Positions 58,074-64,000 of a stretch of DNA of 64,000 nt are shown in pieces. The notes under the pieces were generated by a model. That model was not told the origin of the DNA. It worked only from the letters and a program-made list of their open reading frames with translations, and ran no database searches. Where the stretch lies: NCBI RefSeq assembly GCF_000026365.1, contig NC_012994.1:186001-250000 (forward strand). Direction: 5' to 3'. Numbering within the stretch: position 1 is the first letter of the stretch; each line of letters opens with the position of its first letter. Both the position numbers and the translations under genes were made by a program. Origin of the DNA: Zygosaccharomyces rouxii. Its lineage: Eukaryota > Ascomycota > Saccharomycetes > Saccharomycetales > Saccharomycetaceae.

Positions 58074-60614
58074 ATGCCACAGCTATTCCGGCGATTTTCA
58101 AGTAAGAAATCTTCAGATATTCAGATTGTTAGTCATTCTAAAGGTAAGTCACAAGGTAAACGTGAGAATAGACAACGAGCTGACTCGGATTCTTCTGAAA
58201 ATGGATTGGATAGCTTTAAAGAGATTAAGTGTCCTTGTTGTGGTACCCTTTTGCAATTCCCCAGTGATGTAAAAAGGTTGAAATGCGCCGTTTGCCAAGT
58301 GACAACTGTGGTTCCTATGAAAGGTGATTCAAGAGTGAGTTCTTCTGGTAAATCAAATATTACTATTTCATTTTCTGAACTGCAAACGATTGTGGATAAG
58401 TGTTGTGCTAAAAGAGCCAAGATGAAGGCCGCCACGAAGGAAGAATTGTGTGCGATTTATGATCCAGTAGCCGCGTACCTTAATGAAGGATTTCATGACA
58501 TAGATATATTAAACAATTCTTTTAAAACTTCTCATAGAAGGCAATTAATTGATTATTATGAATTGATGAACTTTTATCAATTAGTTATGGAATTACCTAC
58601 AAGAAATCCATTTTATAGGATGTTATGTGCATCTAATGACCTGTTAAAAAACCCACCTTACACAGGTGGCGATGTCCGTTGGATATTGATAATATGGGCT
58701 AATCCAAGCATTAAGAGAAGTCTTGTCGGTCAGAAGAAAAATGGGTACGATGCCCCCAAAATACTTGCTGTGGCCTATGAATTGACGAAAAGATGTATTG
58801 GTTATTTGGCAAATATAGAATCACAAGCTCAATATGGGAAGTTGATGAAACATTTGAAGTATATTAGCTTGAATGAATTTCAATCTCAAGTGGAACTTCT
58901 GAATATATATATCACGTTCCAATTTTCCCGAATCCTATACCGGGATTTAAAGGCCTCTGTTAATCCACATAAAAGAACTTTGGTAGATAATTCTCCACTA
59001 GTACAGCCCTCACCTACTGGTAGCGAACTTTTGTCGAACGAGGATAAGAATGATTCGTTAAATTTGAAACATGGAAAACCCGCTGTGGTGCAGGACTTCA
59101 AATTCAAACCATACGAATATGAATTGGATTGGCACATTAGATGTGCTGCCAAATTGATGCAAACTATGAATAAGGTAAATGACAAACGTTACACGATCAC
59201 CAAAACTACTAATTTGTCAAGTTTAGAATTTTACAACGTAATGCTAGATTTTATAGATTACAGACAGGATTTTGAGAATTGGAGAACAGATAATAAAAAA
59301 TCAAGTAAAGAAACCCCCGTTACACTTACTGATTTCCCCGGTATGCCAATGAGAAGATTTACACTCTGCAGCTATCCATTTCTTCTTTCCTTGGGAGTTA
59401 AGATATCCATTATGGAGCACGAGGTTAGGCGTATTATGGAGTATGAGGCAGAAAATGCATTTTTAACATCTCTGGATAAAGGTAAAGCAGTTTCCGTATA
59501 TTTTAAAATTAGAGTGCGTAGATCAAACATCACTAACGATTCTCTAAGGTCAATTGAGAATCATCAAAGGGATTTGATGAAATCGCTAAGGGTTGAATTC
59601 GTCAATGAACCTGGTGTGGATGCAGGTGGGTTGCGTAAAGAGTGGTTTTTGTTATTGACCCGATCATTGTTTAACCCATTGAACGGATTGTTTAGCTATG
59701 TGGAGGAAAGCAGATTATCATGGTTTGCGATTATTCCCATAAGAAGCGGTTCACAAGATGGTTGCCCTGACCACAGCCAATTGTACTATCTGTTTGGCAT
59801 TGTCATTGGGTTAGCGATTTTCAACAGTACAATTCTGGATTTGGAATTTCCAAGAGCTTTTTACAAGAAACTGTGCGGTGAACTGCTGAATTTTGATGAC
59901 TACATGCAGTTGTATCCTGAAACAGGTCAAAACTTGATCAAAATGCTAGATTATAATAAGGAAGATTTCACCGATGTATTTGCATTGACTTTTGAAGCTA
60001 CTTATGAAGACAGGAGCAAAGAACTTTTAGGTCACAAGCCATGTATTGTTTCGGTTGAATTATGCCGTAATGGTAGGTATAGAAAGGTTACGCAGGAAAA
60101 CAAATACGAATTTGTTCAATTGTGGCAAGATTTTTTCATGAATAAATCGGTAGAGGCGCAATTTAAGCAATTTGCGAGTGGATTTCGTCAGGTCTTTGTC
60201 CTGTGTGAATCTATCAGATTATTTAATCATGAAGAATTGGCAAGATTGATTTGTGGAAATAGGGAGAAAAACTGCTTTGAATTTCAAATGTTGAGGTCGG
60301 TGACTAGATATGTTGGCGGGTTCAATGATAAATCTAGGGTAGTAGTTTGGTTTTGGGAAATCCTGCAAGGGTGGGATTTCCGGTTACAGCGGAAATTGTT
60401 GCAGTTCGCGACTGGATCTGATCGTGTCCCGCCGGGTGGGATGTCAACTCTGCCTTTCAAAATATCAAGGTTAGGTTCGAAGGATAGTGATAAATTACCG
60501 TTGGCACACACTTGTTTTAACGAAGTATGTTTATGGGAATATTCTTCAAAAGAGAAATTAGAGCAAAAATTGTGGTGGGCGGTGACTCAATCGGAAGGTT
60601 ATGGTTTTAAATAA
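58074..60614 (+). CDS. HUL4: HECT-type E3 ubiquitin ligase Hul4
   Basis: Hul4 is a HECT-domain ubiquitin ligase, in S. cerevisiae linked to stress-induced protein turnover and nuclear RNA surveillance. The 846-residue protein (S. cerevisiae 892) has a small N-terminal zinc-ribbon-like pair of CxxC motifs (CPCC, CAVC) at about residues 57-83. The C-terminal HECT domain begins near NDSLRSIENHQRDLMKSLRV and includes GVDAGGLRKEWF. The catalytic cysteine is C814 in LAHTCFNEV, followed by the family's terminal LWWAVTQSEGYGF. All elements of an active ligase are present. The start is the first ATG. It lies downstream of a divergent uncharacterised gene. Confidence 0.96.
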   Translation: MPQLFRRFSSKKSSDIQIVSHSKGKSQGKRENRQRADSDSSENGLDSFKEIKCPCCGTLLQFPSDVKRLKCAVCQVTTVVPMKGDSRVSSSGKSNITISFSELQTIVDKCCAKRAKMKAATKEELCAIYDPVAAYLNEGFHDIDILNNSFKTSHRRQLIDYYELMNFYQLVMELPTRNPFYRMLCASNDLLKNPPYTGGDVRWILIIWANPSIKRSLVGQKKNGYDAPKILAVAYELTKRCIGYLANIESQAQYGKLMKHLKYISLNEFQSQVELLNIYITFQFSRILYRDLKASVNPHKRTLVDNSPLVQPSPTGSELLSNEDKNDSLNLKHGKPAVVQDFKFKPYEYELDWHIRCAAKLMQTMNKVNDKRYTITKTTNLSSLEFYNVMLDFIDYRQDFENWRTDNKKSSKETPVTLTDFPGMPMRRFTLCSYPFLLSLGVKISIMEHEVRRIMEYEAENAFLTSLDKGKAVSVYFKIRVRRSNITNDSLRSIENHQRDLMKSLRVEFVNEPGVDAGGLRKEWFLLLTRSLFNPLNGLFSYVEESRLSWFAIIPIRSGSQDGCPDHSQLYYLFGIVIGLAIFNSTILDLEFPRAFYKKLCGELLNFDDYMQLYPETGQNLIKMLDYNKEDFTDVFALTFEATYEDRSKELLGHKPCIVSVELCRNGRYRKVTQENKYEFVQLWQDFFMNKSVEAQFKQFASGFRQVFVLCESIRLFNHEELARLICGNREKNCFEFQMLRSVTRYVGGFNDKSRVVVWFWEILQGWDFRLQRKLLQFATGSDRVPPGGMSTLPFKISRLGSKDSDKLPLAHTCFNEVCLWEYSSKEKLEQKLWWAVTQSEGYGFK

Positions 60615-61501
60615 GGTCGGTGTATAATGGATTTATAGTTTGGGAAATAAAAACTTTTTTCTTTTTTATTTGTATATGGATTTACTGTGATAGCCGCACG
60701 GTGTTGATAGCGCCGCACTGTTAGGCGTAAATCATTTTTTCGGAGTCGATAAGAAGGACGATAAGAGGTGATAATCTCATTCTAAATGTGTATTTGACAG
60801 TACTACTTCCTGCGTCATGTAATGGCTTCAGTGCATCAGACATGACAAGTTCCAAAGATCGGTATTTAGCTTTATTCGGGTCCACTGAAACTGAACCCGC
60901 CCGGAGATATGACATTTACTGTTATTCTTCACTAGAAAACGCATCACTTAGGACTATATTCTCGGCGATCCAACACAACAGAGACTCACCATCATCATAG
61001 GGCTTTCTTATATTCCTTATATTGCTAAAGATTAGGGCTAAGTAAGGTCACGTGACGCTCCCCAGATTAATTTCAATTTATCGGCGTCTTCCTTCTCTAT
61101 GATAATAAGCTATGAATTCTACAGTGAGCTTATTCACAAGGCTCAGTTCCCATTAAATATATGCATTATAGCCATTTTTCTACTTTTCTAGAAAACCGTC
61201 CAATCATATTTGATTATTTATCTGTATCCTTACACCACAGCTATTTCGCCTGTAGACAGAAAAAAAAATTAGTAGAACTTTGAGCTTCCAAGGATGAGCT
61301 GGAATGGATAAACTACAAACAGCCTAATCTGAAGAAATATCGTTAGAGTAATTTCGTATTCTAAGGGACTGCTACAATTTAATATATTCGTTCAAAGAGA
61401 AACCGTTATTCTTCTCTCCTTATTTATTCTTCAATTTACCGTTGGTGTAGCTAGCCTGATATTTCCTACAAGATCCATCCATCCAATCCAATAATATACA
61501 A
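60615..61501. other. HUL4-RIP1 intergenic region (0.9 kb)
   Basis: This region holds the HUL4 3' end and a long RIP1 promoter. It contains a perfect palindromic E-box GTCACGTGAC (61047-61056, Cbf1-type), and the CCAAT element listed separately. A 70-codon open frame at 60788-61000 begins with GTG and looks like chance. No RNA gene was recognised. Confidence 0.55.
61199..61206 (+). promoter_or_regulatory. CCAAT element upstream of RIP1
   Basis: TCCAATCA matches the Hap consensus ACCAATNA with one mismatch, about 300 bp before RIP1. Two overlapping CCAAT cores (near 61486-61494) lie right before the ATG. Rip1 is a respiratory protein of the type the Hap complex controls in S. cerevisiae. Confidence 0.4.
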
Positions 61502-62152
61502 ATGCTTTCTTTGAGATCTTCCTTGAGAACTTCTTTGAAGTCTTTAGCTCCATCCACTAGGATGTTGTCTGGTTCTGCTGTTGCTGCTAAATCCACTTAC
61601 AGAACTCCAAACTTCGGTGATAGCATAAAGGAAAACAATGATCCAGACAGAAGCCGTTCCTACGCTTACTTTATGGTTGGCTCCCTAGGTCTATTGTCAT
61701 CCGCAGGTGCTAAATCTACTGTTGACTCTTTCATTTCTTCCATGTCCGCTTCTGCTGATGTTTTAGCTATGGCTAAGGTGGAAGTTAGTTTAGCTGCTAT
61801 TCCAGAAGGTAAGAACGTTGTGGTTAAATGGCAAGGTAAGCCAGTTTTCATTAGACACAGAACTTCAGCCGAAGTTCAAGAAGCTAATGAAGTGCAAATG
61901 GCTGCTTTGAAAGATCCTCAAACCGATGCTGACAGAACCAAGGATCCTCAATGGTTAATCATGTTGGGTATCTGTACTCATTTGGGTTGTGTTCCAATTG
62001 GTGAATCTGGTGATTTCGGTGGTTGGTTCTGCCCATGCCACGGTTCTCACTACGATATCTCCGGTAGAATTAGAAAGGGTCCAGCTCCATTGAACTTGGA
62101 AATTCCAGCTTACGAATTCGAGGAAGATGGTCAAAAAGTGATCGTCGGTTAA
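61502..62152 (+). CDS. RIP1: Rieske iron-sulfur protein of complex III
   Basis: Rip1 carries the [2Fe-2S] cluster of the mitochondrial cytochrome bc1 complex and passes electrons from ubiquinol to cytochrome c1. The 216-residue protein (S. cerevisiae 215) has an N-terminal mitochondrial presequence rich in Ser, Arg and Leu. A single membrane anchor follows (YAFMVGSLG-like YFMVGSLGLLSSAG), then the hinge and the Rieske domain. Cluster ligands are visible in CTHLGC (C158, H160) and CPCHGS (C177, H180), with C163 and C179 as the disulfide pair. Positions are one less than in S. cerevisiae. It corresponds to YEL024W and is convergent with the DUF2235 gene. Confidence 0.98.
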   Translation: MLSLRSSLRTSLKSLAPSTRMLSGSAVAAKSTYRTPNFGDSIKENNDPDRSRSYAYFMVGSLGLLSSAGAKSTVDSFISSMSASADVLAMAKVEVSLAAIPEGKNVVVKWQGKPVFIRHRTSAEVQEANEVQMAALKDPQTDADRTKDPQWLIMLGICTHLGCVPIGESGDFGGWFCPCHGSHYDISGRIRKGPAPLNLEIPAYEFEEDGQKVIVG

Positions 62153-62493
62153 GATGAGAAAGGAATTGATTGAGAAGATTAATAATAACGAAATTTTAAA
62201 AAATGCAGAAAAAACGTTAAAAGTATATGAAAGAAATTCCAATATTGTGGAGGTGCTAATGCAGTGCATCTTTGGTCCTGTTTGAAAGATAGAAGGAGAA
62301 AATAAAATAATAATATTAAAAAAAAAAAAAAAAAAAGAAGTTGCAATAATCAAATGAACGAGACATGTGAGCATATCATCTTCCTCTATATATATATTTA
62401 TATCATATTTATTTTGTAGTCAGTGTTTCTATTTGCCGCTGAGTGTCTCGATAGCGGTAAATGCGTATATATTCGAATGAATAAAGATCTTTT
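62153..62493. other. RIP1/DUF2235 gene convergent intergenic region
   Basis: This 341-bp region between two convergent genes holds an A19 homopolymer (62318-62336) and AT-rich runs around 62380-62415, probably polyadenylation signals for both genes. I see no further gene. Confidence 0.6.
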
Positions 62494-64000
62494 TTAGAGA
62501 TCGGGGAATTTTAGAAGCCACGGTTCTAAATCGTCAGGAATTTCACGCCAATGATGAGCCGCCCATTCCGAAAATTTGACACCTGTCTCAAAGCATTGGA
62601 CTTCTGCAATGTCGTTTACAATCATTTTGTTCATTTCGCGACCGTTTGTAGACGTAGAATTATTGTTATCACTAGGTAGATTATTATTACTTCTATGATC
62701 CAGATCTGTAGGATAGGACTTTATTGGAGATGCGATAGCATGTGCACTTCGACCCTTTGATGGTTCCATATTAATGTCAGCATATCCTTTCAAAAGTTTT
62801 CTACAATAGTTTGGCAAGTTTTTAGGTCTATAACTATTGTCATATCTAATTCTCCAGTATACAGACCAATGAATATTACCGTAGTCCGGTACGTACCGCG
62901 GTTGGCCCAAGTTCGGGATGTATACTGATCTCCACTTGCCAGACCCACTTTCCATTCTTAATCCAATGGGAATTAATTCCAATAACCACCAGAGAGCTAT
63001 TTGAAATTTAGAAGCAGATGTACAATCAAAAGTGTATTTCTCTCTGGCGGCTTCTCTCTCCGTTAAGATTTCGTTGATTCTCATTTCTTTAAAATTATTC
63101 CAAGTCGTTTGTAACCAATTAGCTGATTCCAATTCGGAAAGCAATTGTTCCCGTGAATCAGTATTGTTGTCTTCAATTTGTTCATAGGGTTCATCCAAAT
63201 CTGGATGTCTCACTTGATTAAAACTTAATTTGTCATGGATAGTGGAGAAGAGTGAACCTAATGACGTCTGCTTGGACGCTAATTTATGAATTGAATGTTT
63301 TTTAAAAATTAAACCATGTTTGACAGCTTCTGCAATCATCCAACGTAAGGATAAACCAGATAGCACCTCTCTCGTTTCACAATCAGAATGATAACCACCC
63401 CCCACATCCGAATGGTCGCCTGGGAACCACTTCTCCACCAAATCAGATGTCATTAACGAATTAACAGTGCGAACTGAATTGCTGAAGGGCTCATATTCAA
63501 AAAATCCTTCGACATTTTCGTTGACATTTTTCGTATTTTGTAGGTTACTACTACGCAGTTTCTGTAACTGCTTATTGATTTTTTGCGTTAAATTCTCTGC
63601 TTTTGCAGATGAATTACTTTCAGAAGAATCAGATGCTTGTTTAACTGAACCACTTCCTTTGTTCAACATCAGTTCGATTAATGAATGAGACAGATTTGGG
63701 TTAGTATCGTCGAGGGTCTGTTCTTCAGAGACCTCTGATGCAGTCTCCACCAGGTAACTATTGTAATTTAGGGAAAATAATTTTGGAGCATCAAGATTTA
63801 TCGCAAAAGTTTGTTGCTTAAACTTACCTTTTCTCTCATCTAATGAAACTGCATGCCTTATGTGGTCTACTATACCGCTTCTTTGGGTGCATGGGAATAA
63901 TCTGTCTCTTAGAATCCCTACAGAGTTGACTGAATCAAATAAACCTTGGAAGAAAACCCTTATTTCGTAAGGACGACTGAATGTTCTTTTGAATTCTTCC
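62494..64000 (-). CDS. DUF2235 alpha/beta hydrolase-like protein (YEL023C), 5' end cut off
   Basis: This is the C-terminal part of a DUF2235 protein, corresponding to YEL023C (682 residues). The frame is open to the window end, so the start is outside; about 501 residues are present. The part near 63750-64000 (FFQGLFDSVNSVGILRDRLF, then HAVSLDERKG) and the motif EKWFPGDHSDVGGGYHSD are the family signatures. GDHSDVGGGY contributes an active-site Asp and His in the alpha/beta hydrolase fold related to bacterial Tle1-type lipases. A Ser-rich linker of about 80 residues separates the two blocks. The substrate of the yeast protein is not known. It lies next to RIP1 as on S. cerevisiae chromosome V. 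Confidence 0.92.
   Translation of the reverse strand, partial: EEFKRTFSRPYEIRVFFQGLFDSVNSVGILRDRLFPCTQRSGIVDHIRHAVSLDERKGKFKQQTFAINLDAPKLFSLNYNSYLVETASEVSEEQTLDDTNPNLSHSLIELMLNKGSGSVKQASDSSESNSSAKAENLTQKINKQLQKLRSSNLQNTKNVNENVEGFFEYEPFSNSVRTVNSLMTSDLVEKWFPGDHSDVGGGYHSDCETREVLSGLSLRWMIAEAVKHGLIFKKHSIHKLASKQTSLGSLFSTIHDKLSFNQVRHPDLDEPYEQIEDNNTDSREQLLSELESANWLQTTWNNFKEMRINEILTEREAAREKYTFDCTSASKFQIALWWLLELIPIGLRMESGSGKWRSVYIPNLGQPRYVPDYGNIHWSVYWRIRYDNSYRPKNLPNYCRKLLKGYADINMEPSKGRSAHAIASPIKSYPTDLDHRSNNNLPSDNNNSTSTNGREMNKMIVNDIAEVQCFETGVKFSEWAAHHWREIPDDLEPWLLKFPDL

Noticed and set aside
60788..61000. 70-codon frame in the HUL4-RIP1 gap
   Set aside because: It begins with GTG and is unlike any known small yeast protein; likely chance.
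1..64000. CRISPR arrays, prokaryotic operons or phage genes
   Set aside because: No spaced direct repeats of that kind exist and all gene content is nuclear eukaryotic.

Overview
This window is nuclear chromosomal DNA from a budding yeast of the family Saccharomycetaceae. The evidence is direct: compact, almost intronless genes on both strands; one spliced gene with a GTATGT donor, TACTAAC branch point and TAG acceptor; Pol III tRNA genes ending in T runs; and an almost unbroken set of proteins recognisable as orthologues of S. cerevisiae genes. Gene order points to a lineage that did not undergo, or split before, the whole-genome duplication. From 0 to 38 kb, orthologues of S. cerevisiae chromosomes VII-left (YGL) and XVI-right (YPR) are interleaved. 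From 40 to 64 kb, orthologues of chromosomes X-right (YJR) and V-left (YEL) are interleaved. Zygosaccharomyces, Torulaspora or a relative is my inference; the species cannot be fixed from this sequence alone.

Block 1 (1-38 kb) carries, in order: the 3' part of AGC1 (mitochondrial Asp/Glu carrier), SAE2 (DNA end resection), BUD13 (pre-mRNA retention and splicing), XRN1 (5'-3' exoribonuclease), NUP49 (GLFG nucleoporin), ROK1 (DEAD-box rRNA helicase), ATP20 (ATP synthase subunit g), MCM4 (replicative helicase), RLF2/CAC1 (CAF-1), a coiled-coil gene that is probably SPO74 by position, tRNA-Val, TIF6 (eIF6), a small C2H2 zinc-finger gene in an unusually large non-coding area, tRNA-Tyr with an intron, a YPR011C-type carrier, the spliced micro-gene MIN8/YPR010C-A, a NAT/NCS2-type xanthine/urate permease that S. 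cerevisiae lacks, two identical convergent tRNA-Lys genes, RPA135 (Pol I), PMR1 (Golgi Ca/Mn pump) and SUA5 (t6A synthesis).

A 1.9 kb junction (38-39.9 kb) separates the blocks. It holds the initiator tRNA-Met gene, a degenerate copy of it, and an unrecognised small secreted-protein ORF. Block 2 then carries POL32, VMA3, NUP85, URB2, GEF1, SNU13, two adjacent large beta-propeller-like genes (the ancestral neighbours corresponding to YEL025C and YJR039W), HUL4, RIP1 and the 3' part of a DUF2235 hydrolase-like gene (YEL023C) cut by the window end.

Promoters fit the gene functions. Ribosome-biogenesis genes (ROK1, RPA135, URB2, SNU13) carry PAC/RRPE-type motifs, several expanded into short GATGA or CTCAT arrays. 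Respiratory genes (ATP20, MIN8, RIP1) carry CCAAT-type Hap sites. The purine permease has a cluster of GATAA cores. I found no transposon, CRISPR array, centromere or rRNA gene. Nothing here is a clearly new molecular system. The items most worth a second look are the tRNA-associated breakpoint with its orphan secreted ORF, the tandem propeller pair, the inserted permease, the expanded PAC elements, and the palindrome-rich non-coding region around the zinc-finger gene.
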